A DNA stretch of 64,000 nt from Acrocarpospora pleiomorpha (lineage in GTDB: Bacteria > Actinomycetota > Actinomycetes > Streptosporangiales > Streptosporangiaceae): the NCBI RefSeq assembly GCF_009687885.1, contig NZ_BLAF01000004.1, positions 182,982 to 246,981 of the forward strand, in the 5' to 3' direction. Position 1 is the stretch's first letter; the number at the start of each line of letters is the position of its first letter. Under the pieces are notes generated by a model. The model saw nothing but the letters and a program-made list of their open reading frames with translations, had not been told where the DNA came from and ran no database searches. Made by a program: the position numbers and the translations under genes. Shown piece by piece: positions 50,828-60,032 of this stretch.

Positions 50828-50903
50828 CGCCGGAATGAGGCTTGACACCTCCAACGGAACACATGGAGATACCGTCGTTGTCGTCTCGAACAGGAGCGGG
50901 CTC

Positions 50904-52133
50904 ATGACGGTTACGCGTCGCTCGGCGAACCGAAAGCCGGCTGAGGAAAGACGGCAGCAGATTCTCGAATGCGCGACCGAGTTGTTCGCTCTCCAGGGGT
51001 TCGATTCGACGACCATGGACGACATCGCGCGGGCGGCCGACATAACCAAGCGCACGCTCTACCGTTTCGTGGCGTCCAAGGAAGAACTGCTTTTCGAGCT
51101 TCACGACAGCTTCACCGTGCGGCAGCTCTTCCCCCAGACCGCCGACGACGGCGACCCCGTCGAAATGCTGGTGGCGTTCATCGCCCGCCATGTACAGATG
51201 GTCGCCGAGCATCCGACGGCGATCGGCGTGTTCTTCGGGGAACGCAAACACCTCAGCGAGAAGAACGCCAGGCTCATCGAGCGGCGCCGCGACGACTACG
51301 AGTCCGCAGGGGTGTCCATCATCCGCATGGGCATCGACCAGGGCGAGTTCGTCGACGTCAACGCGCGGGTCGTGGCGCAGGCGATGCTCGGAGCGATGAC
51401 CGAGATGCACCGCTGGTACCGGCCGGACGGCCCGCTGCCCGTGCCCAGGATCGCCGAGCTGACCACCGATCTGTTCCTCCGCGGCGCCGCCGCCGACCGG
51501 GGCTTGGCGCTGCCCGCCGCTCCGGCCTCGCCCGACGTGAAGACCTCGACGGTGAACTCCGGCCGCCAGAAGGTGGTCGAGGCGGCCACCAAGAGCTTCG
51601 CCCGGGCCGGATACCACGCGAGCTCGATCCGCGACCTCGCCGACGCGGCCGAGATCACCAAGGGCGCCGTGATGTACCACGCCCACTACAAACACGATCT
51701 GCTCGAAGAGATCCACCGCGAGACCTACAAGGACAGCATCGCGCAGTTGCAGTCGGCCCTGCGCCGCGTGTCGACGGATCCCGTGACGATGCTGGTCGCG
51801 CTCATCCGTTCCCACACGGAGTTCGTCGCCGCCCGGCGCGACGCCATCGCCGTGATCAACGAGAACATGCGCTACCTGGAACCCACAGCCCACCGCAGCA
51901 TCGACAAGCTGAACGTGCGCTGGGTGGGCATCTTCCGCGACGTGATCGAGGCGGGGATCGACTCCGGCCAACTGCGCCCACTGGACGCTGGTCTCATGAC
52001 GCGCACCCTCATCGGCATGTTCAACTCCGCGGCCCGCTGGTACAACCCCGCCGGCCGGTTGAGCCCCGCAGACCTCGCCGACATCTTCGCCCGCCTCTTC
52101 ATGCTCGGACTGCTGCCGAGCGAACGTACCTAG
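50904..52133 (+). CDS. Tandem (double) TetR family regulator, copy 3
   Basis: A 409-residue fused double TetR protein. HTH 1 is at about 10-65 (TTMDDIARAADITKRTLYRF) and HTH 2 at about 215-265 (SSIRDLADAAEITKGAVMYH). The second recognition region keeps TKGAVMYHA as in copies 1 and 2. Both effector halves again end in similar WY-P-G segments. ATG 50904 follows AGGAG at seven bases; the upstream open frame lacks support. It stands alone after the transporter operon, and I see no copy of the island palindrome in its own promoter, so it may be expressed constitutively and set the island's state. Confidence 0.9.
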   Translation: MTVTRRSANRKPAEERRQQILECATELFALQGFDSTTMDDIARAADITKRTLYRFVASKEELLFELHDSFTVRQLFPQTADDGDPVEMLVAFIARHVQMVAEHPTAIGVFFGERKHLSEKNARLIERRRDDYESAGVSIIRMGIDQGEFVDVNARVVAQAMLGAMTEMHRWYRPDGPLPVPRIAELTTDLFLRGAAADRGLALPAAPASPDVKTSTVNSGRQKVVEAATKSFARAGYHASSIRDLADAAEITKGAVMYHAHYKHDLLEEIHRETYKDSIAQLQSALRRVSTDPVTMLVALIRSHTEFVAARRDAIAVINENMRYLEPTAHRSIDKLNVRWVGIFRDVIEAGIDSGQLRPLDAGLMTRTLIGMFNSAARWYNPAGRLSPADLADIFARLFMLGLLPSERT

Positions 52134-52161
52134 GGCATTCGCCAGGTGTGATTCGTTACGG

Positions 52162-54012
52162 TCACCATCCCGGAGGGGGCGTCACCGGCCCGGTGGACCA
52201 GCGCTCGCCGCGCAGCGCCGACCGCACCAGTTCCAGCATGCGCCGCTGGTCGGCGATGGCCTGGTCCCTGCTGCTGGTCTCGTGACCGCCGGTGAACCAG
52301 TCGAGGACGACGTCGCCGCCGGCGCGTTCGAGCGACAGGGCGTACTCGTGGACCTGGCGCGGCGGGCAGCGGGTGTCATGGGTGGCGTGGCTGATCCAGA
52401 CGGGCGCGCGGACGTCGCCGACGTAGGTGATGGGGGACGCCCGCCGGTACTTGTCGGGTACTTCGTCGGGGAAGCCGCCCATGAAGTACCGCCACGCCCG
52501 CTGCTGCGCAGGATTCTGGTCGTTGTACGCGGAGAGCCAGTCGGCCATCGGCACGAACGCCAGCGCGCCCGCGAACAGGTGGGGCGCGCGGCCCATCGCC
52601 AGCAGCGACAGGTAGCCGCCGTAGGAGACGCCTGTGACGAAGACCTGGTCCTTGGCGGCCATCCCCTCGGCCACCAGCCACTGGACCGCGGCGTTCAGAT
52701 CCTCCAGTTCCCGGTCGCCGAGCGACGGCCGGAACCCTTCCCGGAACTCGCGGCCGAATGTGACCGAGCCACGATAGTTCAGCGCCGCGTAGCCGACGCC
52801 CTCGTCGAGCCAGGTCTGCGCCTGCGCGTTGTACCGGTCGACTGTCACCATGTTGGGGCCGCCGTGCAGATAGAGGACGAGCGGGCCAGGGGCGGTGGCG
52901 CCGGGCGGCACGCACGTCCACAGCTGCAGCGCCGTGCCGTCGGCGGAGCGGATTGTGCGCGAGACGGCGCGGACGCCGGCGGGAGCGCTGCCGGGCCGCC
53001 GGAGCGTGGTGGCCCCGCTGCCCCGATCGACGTCAAGGACCGTGAGGGGGATGTCGAAGCGCTGGCGCAGCAGCCGGATGCCGTCCTGGCCGTAGTGGGA
53101 GGCCCAGATGTTCAGGTGGGTCGCGGCGACGTCAGGCTCGAAGTAGGCGCCCGAGGGGTGGTCGACGGGTGCCACCTCCCCGGTGCGGACATCGAGTTCG
53201 AGCATGCGGTGGACGCCCCCATCCACGTGCGCCAGCAGCACGTACGCCGCGTCGTCGGACCAGTCCAGAGGCACGACGTCGCCGACCAGGTGTGGGGCGC
53301 CGACGTCCAGGCGGCTCCCGTCGAGGGGGTTCCAGACGCAGGGCCGGGCGAACCCGGATCGCTCCGTCGAGACGAGCAGGCGCGGGTCGCCGGGCACGGG
53401 GGAGAAGCGCACCGCGCGCACCGGGCTGGCCGGACCGTCGGACAGGAAGGCCAGGACGGTCCCGGAGGCGGGGTCGAGCACGGTCACCCCAAAGCGTCGA
53501 AGGCTCGGGTCGTGGTCGGTGGTGTCGACGCTCACCAGCGTCCCGTCGGCGGAGATCAGGCCGTTCCACGCCTCGTTACGCGAGGTGAACAGCCGCCTGG
53601 GCGGTCCGCCCGCGACCAGCCAGAGGCTGAACCCGTCCGCCGCGACGGCGGTGAGCACCACCTGGTCGCCCTCCCGGGCCACGTCGATGCCGCGCAGCGT
53701 GTACGGCGGCAGGCCGGGGGTCAGGTCGCGCACCGTGCCCGTCGCCAGGCAGGTCGCCATGACGTGTCCCATCTCGGAGCCGTCGTCGTCGGAGTGGTGG
53801 CTCAGCACGGCGTCGCCCGCGGCCGTCAGTACGGCGTTCTCCGCGTCGCCGACCTTCCCGGTTACCGGGCGGGTCACATCCTCCCGCACGTCCCACACCG
53901 ACAGTCGAGGACCGATCTCGGTGTCCTCCACCCACAGCACAAGGTCTCCCGCTCCCCGGCCCCGGCGAAGGGTCAAGCACTGACGGGCTTCGAAGAAGCG
54001 TTGCCACGGCAT
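52162..54012 (-). CDS. S9 family (prolyl oligopeptidase-like) peptidase
   Basis: A 616-residue serine hydrolase with an N-terminal beta-propeller (about 1-345) and a C-terminal alpha/beta-hydrolase domain. The catalytic residues fit Ser463 (GVSYGG), Asp546 (HATHDTR) and His577 (TGGHET). It resembles acylaminoacyl peptidases and dipeptidyl-peptidase-like enzymes and should cut short peptides; no signal peptide is visible, so it works in the cytoplasm. It lies 51 bases downstream of a peptide-type binding-protein gene on the same strand, suggesting import and digestion of a peptide. Confidence 0.9.
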   Translation of the reverse strand: MPWQRFFEARQCLTLRRGRGAGDLVLWVEDTEIGPRLSVWDVREDVTRPVTGKVGDAENAVLTAAGDAVLSHHSDDDGSEMGHVMATCLATGTVRDLTPGLPPYTLRGIDVAREGDQVVLTAVAADGFSLWLVAGGPPRRLFTSRNEAWNGLISADGTLVSVDTTDHDPSLRRFGVTVLDPASGTVLAFLSDGPASPVRAVRFSPVPGDPRLLVSTERSGFARPCVWNPLDGSRLDVGAPHLVGDVVPLDWSDDAAYVLLAHVDGGVHRMLELDVRTGEVAPVDHPSGAYFEPDVAATHLNIWASHYGQDGIRLLRQRFDIPLTVLDVDRGSGATTLRRPGSAPAGVRAVSRTIRSADGTALQLWTCVPPGATAPGPLVLYLHGGPNMVTVDRYNAQAQTWLDEGVGYAALNYRGSVTFGREFREGFRPSLGDRELEDLNAAVQWLVAEGMAAKDQVFVTGVSYGGYLSLLAMGRAPHLFAGALAFVPMADWLSAYNDQNPAQQRAWRYFMGGFPDEVPDKYRRASPITYVGDVRAPVWISHATHDTRCPPRQVHEYALSLERAGGDVVLDWFTGGHETSSRDQAIADQRRMLELVRSALRGERWSTGPVTPPPGW

Positions 54013-54063
54013 GATCGCTCGGTCCTCTCAGATGTCCATAGGAAAGTCAGCAAGGGTTCCGCC

Positions 54064-55755
54064 TCACTGCGCCAAGCCCCATTGCTCCAGGTTCCACCAG
54101 GGTCCCTCGACCGGGTTGATGCTGATCGGGCCGCCGAGCCGCCGGTTCCACAGCAGCACGTTGGGGACGGCGCCGAGCGGGATCGACGGGACGGCGGAGG
54201 CGATCAGCTCGTCGGCCTTGACGGACGCCGCCGTACGGGTGGTCTCGTCCAGCTCGGCGTCCACCTGTTCGAGCAGCGGGTCCAGGCCGTCCACCTTGGC
54301 CCTCATGAAATTGATGCCGGAGCGGCCGTTGGCCTCGGTCGGGATCGAGGTAGAGCTGAAGGAGTTGCTGAGCGAAGGGTCGGGGAAGGTGTCGACGAGG
54401 GTCCACAGGCCCATCTGAAAGTCGCCCGCCGGTGCCTGCTTGCCGAAGAGGTTGGCCGGTGTGGTGTTCTTGATGTCCAGCTGGAAGCCAGCCTCCTTGA
54501 GCTGCGTCTGGAGCACCTGCTCGGTCAGCTCGCGGCGCTTGTTACCGGCCAGCGAGACGATCGTGAAGCGGGCGGGGCGGCCGTCCTTGGCCCAGATCCC
54601 GTCCGCGTTCTTCGCCCACCCGGCGCCGGTCATGATCTGCTGGACTTTGGCCAGGTCGCGGGTGTACTTGGCGAAGGCGGATGCCGCGTACGTCGAGAGG
54701 AGCGGCGACAGGAAGCTCTGCGACGGTTCCTTGACCCCGAGCGAGCCGTACAGCCGCTCGACGATCGCTTTGCGGTCGACGGAGTAGGCGATGGCCTCGC
54801 GGACCGGCTGGGAGTCGAACGGGAACGTTCCGTTGTTCATCCAGAGCGCTTCGAGGTTGCCCGTCTGCGCGTCCACCTGCGTGTTGGCGTCCGGCAGCCC
54901 GGACTTGATCTGCTCGACCGCGTCGAGCTGCGGCGTCGGGTAGAGCGCGTCGAGCTGGCCGCTCTTGAACGCCTGGAAGGCGGCCGCGGTGTCGGGGGTG
55001 AACTGGAAGGTGACCTGGTCGAGCTTGGGGCGCTCGCCCCAATACCGGTCGTTGGGGACCAGGGTGACGGAGATGCCCCTGGCCCATTCCTTGATCTTCC
55101 AAGGGCCGCCGCTGAAGTCGTAGCCGTCCTTCATCACGGCGTTGCGGTCCTTGCCCTGCAGGAGATGCGCGGGCAGCACGCCATACCCGGAGCTGAACAA
55201 GGTGCGCCAGCCTCCGTAACGGGACTTGAGGGTGACGACCGCGGTCTTCTCGTCGGGCGTCTCGATCGAGGAGATCCGGTCGTAGCCGGTCTTGTCGAAG
55301 ACGTCCTTGCCGTCGCGCACCTGCAGCGCGGTGTACTCAAGGTCCTTGGAGGTGATGGGCTTGCCGTCGGACCAGACGGCCTCGGGGCGGAGCTTGTAGG
55401 TGATCTGGGGGCGGTCCCCATCTTCGATCGTCGGCTCCGAGGCCATCAGCTGGGAGGCGACGGGAACCCAGTTGTCTCCCTGGCGGCGCACCTCGAACAC
55501 TTTGGGGATGGTAGGGGTTTGCATGATGTAGGTGCCCCAGATGGATCCTCCACAGGTCCCGATCCAGTCGGTGCAGTCTGGTTCCTGCTCGGCGCCGATG
55601 ACGATGGCGCCACCCGTCCGGACGTGGACGGCCGCGGACGTGGACGGTCGCGCGGCAGGGGAGGTGTCGGCGGGGATCGAGCAACCAGCCGAGCCGAGGG
55701 CGAGGCCGGTCAGACCGGCTAGCGCTGACAGGGGGAATCTGTGACGGTGGTTCAT
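54064..55755 (-). CDS. Oligopeptide-type ABC substrate-binding lipoprotein (SBP family 5)
   Basis: A 563-residue lipoprotein with signal FPLSALAGLTGLALGSAGC and a large type II peptide/nickel-binding fold (PQITYKLRPEAVWSDGKPITSKDLEYT and REAIAYSVDRKAIVERLYGS are family hallmarks). No permease or ATPase genes adjoin it, so it must share a transporter or act as a sensor. ATG 55755 is the start, as it leaves a normal lipoprotein signal; the open frame reaches 55833. It precedes the S9 peptidase gene. No island palindrome is present. Confidence 0.9.
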   Translation of the reverse strand: MNHRHRFPLSALAGLTGLALGSAGCSIPADTSPAARPSTSAAVHVRTGGAIVIGAEQEPDCTDWIGTCGGSIWGTYIMQTPTIPKVFEVRRQGDNWVPVASQLMASEPTIEDGDRPQITYKLRPEAVWSDGKPITSKDLEYTALQVRDGKDVFDKTGYDRISSIETPDEKTAVVTLKSRYGGWRTLFSSGYGVLPAHLLQGKDRNAVMKDGYDFSGGPWKIKEWARGISVTLVPNDRYWGERPKLDQVTFQFTPDTAAAFQAFKSGQLDALYPTPQLDAVEQIKSGLPDANTQVDAQTGNLEALWMNNGTFPFDSQPVREAIAYSVDRKAIVERLYGSLGVKEPSQSFLSPLLSTYAASAFAKYTRDLAKVQQIMTGAGWAKNADGIWAKDGRPARFTIVSLAGNKRRELTEQVLQTQLKEAGFQLDIKNTTPANLFGKQAPAGDFQMGLWTLVDTFPDPSLSNSFSSTSIPTEANGRSGINFMRAKVDGLDPLLEQVDAELDETTRTAASVKADELIASAVPSIPLGAVPNVLLWNRRLGGPISINPVEGPWWNLEQWGLAQ

Positions 55756-56087
55756 GCGCCGGACCTTCCTTGACAAACCGCCGTACCAGCGGAATGTGAC
55801 CCACATCGTAGATACGCTGGGCATACATGGCAAGGAGGATGGGCAAACTCATAGTCAATGCCGATGACTTGTGCAGGAGACGCTCGAACAACGCCTGAGG
55901 ATCGAGATGGTTCTCGCTGATCGTCATCTCGGCTCTCGGGGTGATCCTCTCGCTGGCCCTCAACGAGATCGAGCGATTCCTGGCACCCTGGCGGGCCGGT
56001 CGCTGAATTTGCTACTTAACTCTTCCGCTACGCAACCAGAGTGTGGCAGATTAGGGTTGTGTATACACGCCAAGGTGAGGAACTGTC
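55756..56087. other. Divergent intergenic region before the box cluster
   Basis: These 332 bases hold the promoters of the peptide-binding lipoprotein (minus) and the box cluster (plus). A perfect 10-bp palindrome GTGTATACAC lies at 56059-56068, 20 bases before the first box-cluster gene, and may be an operator or -10 region. No gene is supported; the small open frame at 55871 lacks a ribosome site. Confidence 0.5.
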
Positions 56088-56945
56088 ATGACCACCGTTC
56101 TACCCGGCCACTGCGGGGTTGTCGGCGGCGGTCGGATGGGCGCCGGTATCGCCCACGCCCTACTACTCGCTGACCGCCGCGTCACGCTGGTGGAGCGCGA
56201 TGAGCAGGCCGTGGAGGCCGCCCGCGACCGGGTGGCCCGTGCCGTCGGGGCCAGTGTGAAGCGCGGCGTCATCGGCGCCGCCGCCGAGCCCCTGTCCCGC
56301 CTCACCACCGTCACCGGCCCCGCCGGGCTGGCCGGGGCCGGGTTGGTGATCGAGGCGGTGCCCGAGGACCTCGATCTCAAGCTCGTCACCCTGCGCGCCG
56401 TCGAGGACGCGGTGGAACCCGGCGCGGTGATCGCGTCCAACACCAGCAGCATCTCCCTCGACACGCTCGCCGGGGCGCTGGCCCGGCCCGAGCGCCTCCT
56501 CGGGCTGCACTTCTTCAACCCCGTCCCGGCGAGCAGGCTGGTCGAGGTGGTGATCGCGGCGGCCACCGATCCGGCGCTGCGAGACCGGGCCGTGGCGTGG
56601 GTGAGGGAGATCGGCAAGACCGCCGTGGTCGTGCGGAACGCGCCGGGCTTCGCCAGCAGCAGGCTCGGGGTCGCCCTCGGGCTGGAGGCGATCCGGATGG
56701 TCGAGTCCGGCATCGCCGCCGCCGAGGACATCGACGCCGCGATGACGCTGGGCTACGGCCACCCGACCGGGCCACTGCGGCTCACCGACCTGGTGGGCCT
56801 GGACGTGCGGCTGGGCATCGCCCGCTACCTCGAACGCGAGCTGGGCGCCCGGTTCTCCCCGCCGGCCCTGCTCGTCGAGCTCGTCGAGCAGGGCCACCTG
56901 GGACGCAAGACCGGCAAGGGTTTCTACGAGTGGAGCGAGTCATGA
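56088..56945 (+). CDS. 3-hydroxyacyl-CoA dehydrogenase (box/paa lower pathway)
   Basis: A 285-residue 3-hydroxyacyl-CoA dehydrogenase. The NAD motif is GGGRMGAG (13-20), the catalytic histidine lies in GLHFFNPVPASRLVEVV, and the C-terminal domain includes GFASSRLGVALGLEAIRM. In benzoyl-CoA degradation this step oxidises 3-hydroxyadipyl-CoA to 3-oxoadipyl-CoA after ring opening. The adjoining box genes make that role likely. ATGA overlap with the next gene. Confidence 0.9.
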   Translation: MTTVLPGHCGVVGGGRMGAGIAHALLLADRRVTLVERDEQAVEAARDRVARAVGASVKRGVIGAAAEPLSRLTTVTGPAGLAGAGLVIEAVPEDLDLKLVTLRAVEDAVEPGAVIASNTSSISLDTLAGALARPERLLGLHFFNPVPASRLVEVVIAAATDPALRDRAVAWVREIGKTAVVVRNAPGFASSRLGVALGLEAIRMVESGIAAAEDIDAAMTLGYGHPTGPLRLTDLVGLDVRLGIARYLERELGARFSPPALLVELVEQGHLGRKTGKGFYEWSES

Positions 56946-58492
56946 GCACGGAGACGCTGCCGAGTTACCTGGAGGGCGCCTGGCGGCGCGGTGCCGGCGC
57001 GGGGACCCCCGTCGCCGACGCGGTCACCGGCGCCACCGTCACCCACGTCAGCAGCGAGGGCCTCGACCTCGCCGCCGCCGTGGCGTACGCGCGCGGGACC
57101 GGCCTGGCCGCGCTCGGCGAGCTGACCTTCCACCAGCGGGCCGAGGCGCTCAAGGCGGCCGCCCTCGCGCTCCGCGAGCGCAGGCAGGAGCTGTACGACC
57201 TGTCGGCGCGGGCCGGGGCGACGCGGAGCGACGCCCAGGTGGACGTGGACGGTGGCATCGGCACCGCGCTGGTGTATGTGAGCCTGGCGCGCAACGGGCT
57301 GCCCGACCACACGCTGATCGCCGAGGACGACCCCGTGCCGCTGGGGAAGGGCGGCACGTTCGCGGGCCGGCATGTCCTGACCACTCCGCGCGGGGTCTCC
57401 TTGCAGATCAACGCGTTCAACTTCCCGGTGTGGGGCATGCTGGAGAAGCTCGCGCCCGCGCTGCTCGCGGGACTGCCCACCATTGTCAAGCCCGCGACTC
57501 CCACGGCCTACATCGCGGCCCACGCCGTGCGCGTCATCGCGGACGCATTGCCTCCCGGGGCGGTCCAGCTCGTCAGCGGGAGCATCCCGGGACTGTTCGA
57601 CCTGCTCGGCGGGCAGGACCACATCGGGTTCACCGGGTCCGCCGCCACGGCAGCCCGGCTACGGGCCGACCCGGCCATGACTCGCCGATCAGCTCGCTTC
57701 AACGCCGAAGCCGACTCCCTGAACTGCTCGGTGCTCGGCCCGGACGCTGTGCCCGGACAGCTGGAGTTCGACCTGTTCGCCGACGCGCTCGTGACCGAGA
57801 TGACGGTCAAGGCGGGGCAGAAGTGCACCGCCATACGCCGCGCGTTCGTGCCCGCGGTTCTCCTCGACGCGGTGTCGGAGGCGGTCGAGGCCCGGCTCGC
57901 GCGGGTCGTCGTCGGCGCGCCGGGTGCGGCGGGCGTGACCATGGGCGCCCTCGCCGGCCTGGCCCAGCGGGAGGACGTGCGCGCCGCGGTCGCGCGGCTG
58001 GCCTCGGCCGGCGCGATCGTGTACGGCGACCCGCACAAGGTCGAGGTGGTGGGGGCCGACGGCGAGCGGGGCGCGTTCCTGTCGCCGTTGCTGCTGCGCG
58101 TGGACGACGCGGCCCGCCCGGAACCGCACGAGGTGGAGGCGTTCGGCCCAGTGAGCACGCTCATGCCATACCACGGGGTCGCGGACCTGCTGGACCTGGT
58201 GGCCCGCGGCGAGGGATCCCTGGCCGGATCGGTCGTCTCCCGCGACGGGGACTTCGTCCGCGAGGTCGTGCTGGGGGCGGCCGCCCACCATGGCCGCATC
58301 CTCGTGCTGGACCGCGACAGCGCGGGGGAGTCCACCGGGCACGGCACCCCGATGCCCCAGCTCGTCCACGGCGGCCCCGGCCGCGCGGGCGGCGGCGAGG
58401 AGGAAGGCGGCCTGCGCGCCGTCCACGCCCACCTGCGGCGCACCGCCGTCCAGGGCGGGCCCGCGGTGCTCGACGCGATCACGGCTGGATAG
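56942..58492 (+). CDS. boxD: BoxD-like 3,4-dehydroadipyl-CoA semialdehyde dehydrogenase
   Basis: A 516-residue aldehyde dehydrogenase close in length and pattern to BoxD and the aldehyde dehydrogenase half of PaaZ/PaaN. Segments include TTPRGVSLQINAFNFPVWGM, the coenzyme loop FTGSAATAARL, a glutamate in NAEADSLN and the catalytic cysteine in KAGQKCTAIRR. It lacks the hotdog hydratase domain of PaaZ, as BoxD does. It oxidises the semialdehyde released by BoxC. Its position between a 3-hydroxyacyl-CoA dehydrogenase and boxB strongly supports the assignment. Confidence 0.87.
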   Translation: MSTETLPSYLEGAWRRGAGAGTPVADAVTGATVTHVSSEGLDLAAAVAYARGTGLAALGELTFHQRAEALKAAALALRERRQELYDLSARAGATRSDAQVDVDGGIGTALVYVSLARNGLPDHTLIAEDDPVPLGKGGTFAGRHVLTTPRGVSLQINAFNFPVWGMLEKLAPALLAGLPTIVKPATPTAYIAAHAVRVIADALPPGAVQLVSGSIPGLFDLLGGQDHIGFTGSAATAARLRADPAMTRRSARFNAEADSLNCSVLGPDAVPGQLEFDLFADALVTEMTVKAGQKCTAIRRAFVPAVLLDAVSEAVEARLARVVVGAPGAAGVTMGALAGLAQREDVRAAVARLASAGAIVYGDPHKVEVVGADGERGAFLSPLLLRVDDAARPEPHEVEAFGPVSTLMPYHGVADLLDLVARGEGSLAGSVVSRDGDFVREVVLGAAAHHGRILVLDRDSAGESTGHGTPMPQLVHGGPGRAGGGEEEGGLRAVHAHLRRTAVQGGPAVLDAITAG

Positions 58493-58528
58493 CCCGGCAA
58501 TTTCGAACGTACTCAGACAGGAGAAGCG

Positions 58529-60007
58529 ATGAGCATCGACTCTCGTACCGGCGCCGCCCCCCTGCCCACTGGGCCGCTCAGCCGGGTCGACTACAGCGAG
58601 CGCATCCCCAACAACGTCGACCTCGCGGGCGACCGCCGCCTCCAGCGCGCGCTGGAGGGGTGGCAGCCGAAGTTCCTCGACTGGTGGAAGCAGCTCGGCC
58701 CGGCCCTGCCGACCAAGGACGTCTACCTGCGGACGGCGGTCGCCGTGGGGCGCGACGGCTGGGCGCACTTCGACCACGTCCCGATGGACGAGTACCGCTG
58801 GGGCATCTTCCTGGCCGAGCGGGACCCCGACCGCAAGGTCAACTTCGGCAAGCACAAGGGCGAGCCGGCCTGGCAGGAGGTGCCGGGCGAGCATCGCGCC
58901 GACCTGATGCGGCTGATCGTCGTCCAGGGCGACACCGAGCCCGCCTCGGTCGAGCAGCAGCGCGTCCTCGGCAACACCGCGCCGAGCATCTACGACCTGC
59001 GCAACCTTTTCCAGGTCAACGTGGAGGAGGGCCGCCACCTGTGGGCGATGGTCTACCTCCTGCACGCCTACTTCGGCCGGGAGGGCCGGGAGGAGGCCGA
59101 GCAGCTGCTCAAGCGCAATTCCGGCGATCTGGACGCGCCGCGCATCCTGGGTGCGTTCAACGAGGAGACGACCGACTGGCTCCAGTTCTTCATGTTCACC
59201 TACTTCACCGACCGGGACGGCAAGTACCAGCTCGGCACGCTCAAGGAGTCGGCCTTCGACCCGCTGGCGCGTACCTGCGAGTTCATGCTGAAGGAGGAGG
59301 CCCACCACATGTTCGTGGGCACCACCGGCGTGCAGCGGATCCTGGAGCGCACCGCCGAACTGATGAAGCGGCACGGCACGGCCGACGTCTTCCCGCACGG
59401 CGGCATCTCCCTCGACGTCATCCAGAAATATCTGAACTTCCAGTACTCGGTCTCCATGGACCTGTTCGGCTCCGAGCAGTCGACCAACGCCGGCAACTAC
59501 TACACCTCCGGTCTCAAGGGCCGCTGGATGGAGACCCGGCGCAAGGACGACCACGTCCTGCTGGAGGCCACCCGCGAGATGCGCTACGTCGAGGACGGCC
59601 AGATCAGGACCAGGACGGTGCCGATGCTGAGCGCGCTCAACCTGGACCTGCGCGACGAGTACGTCGCCGACTGCGCCAACGGCGTCCGCCGCTGGAACCA
59701 GGCGCTGGAGGACGCGGGCCTGACCGAGCGGATCCACCTGCCGCACGAGGGCTTCAACCGCAAGGTCGGCGTGTACACCGGCCACCGCATCACCCCGCAG
59801 GGCGAAGTCGTGGACGAGTCCACCTGGCAGGCCCGCGCCGACGAGTGGCTGCCCACGGCCGAGGACCGCGCCAAGGTGGCCTCTCTCATGGTCCCCGAGT
59901 ACGAGTACGGCAAGTTCGCCGGCTGGATCGCCCCGCCGAAGACCGGCATCAATGACCAGCCGGTCGAGTTCGACTACGTGCACCTGGCCGAAGAGGGACT
60001 GCTCTGA
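58529..60007 (+). CDS. boxB: Benzoyl-CoA 2,3-epoxidase, oxygenase subunit BoxB
   Basis: A 492-residue non-heme di-iron oxygenase that epoxidises benzoyl-CoA with O2. The N-terminal signature is YSERIPNNVDLAGDRRLQRAL (residues 22-42, read in two parts), and the iron-binding region includes NVEEGRHLW (164-172) and LKEEAHHMF (254-262). Length and motif order fit BoxB of Azoarcus and actinobacterial homologues. It needs reduced electrons, which in classical systems come from BoxA; here a ferredoxin reductase and a ferredoxin follow boxC. ATG 58529 is preceded by AGGAGAAG. Confidence 0.95.
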   Translation: MSIDSRTGAAPLPTGPLSRVDYSERIPNNVDLAGDRRLQRALEGWQPKFLDWWKQLGPALPTKDVYLRTAVAVGRDGWAHFDHVPMDEYRWGIFLAERDPDRKVNFGKHKGEPAWQEVPGEHRADLMRLIVVQGDTEPASVEQQRVLGNTAPSIYDLRNLFQVNVEEGRHLWAMVYLLHAYFGREGREEAEQLLKRNSGDLDAPRILGAFNEETTDWLQFFMFTYFTDRDGKYQLGTLKESAFDPLARTCEFMLKEEAHHMFVGTTGVQRILERTAELMKRHGTADVFPHGGISLDVIQKYLNFQYSVSMDLFGSEQSTNAGNYYTSGLKGRWMETRRKDDHVLLEATREMRYVEDGQIRTRTVPMLSALNLDLRDEYVADCANGVRRWNQALEDAGLTERIHLPHEGFNRKVGVYTGHRITPQGEVVDESTWQARADEWLPTAEDRAKVASLMVPEYEYGKFAGWIAPPKTGINDQPVEFDYVHLAEEGLL

Positions 60008-60032
60008 CCCGCGGCCCCGCGCCCGGCCCGCC

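Noticed and set aside
56059..56068. GTGTATACAC before the box cluster as another island operator
   Set aside because: It shares only the GTATAC core. The CTGACC/GGTCAG arms are missing, so I did not count it in the regulon.
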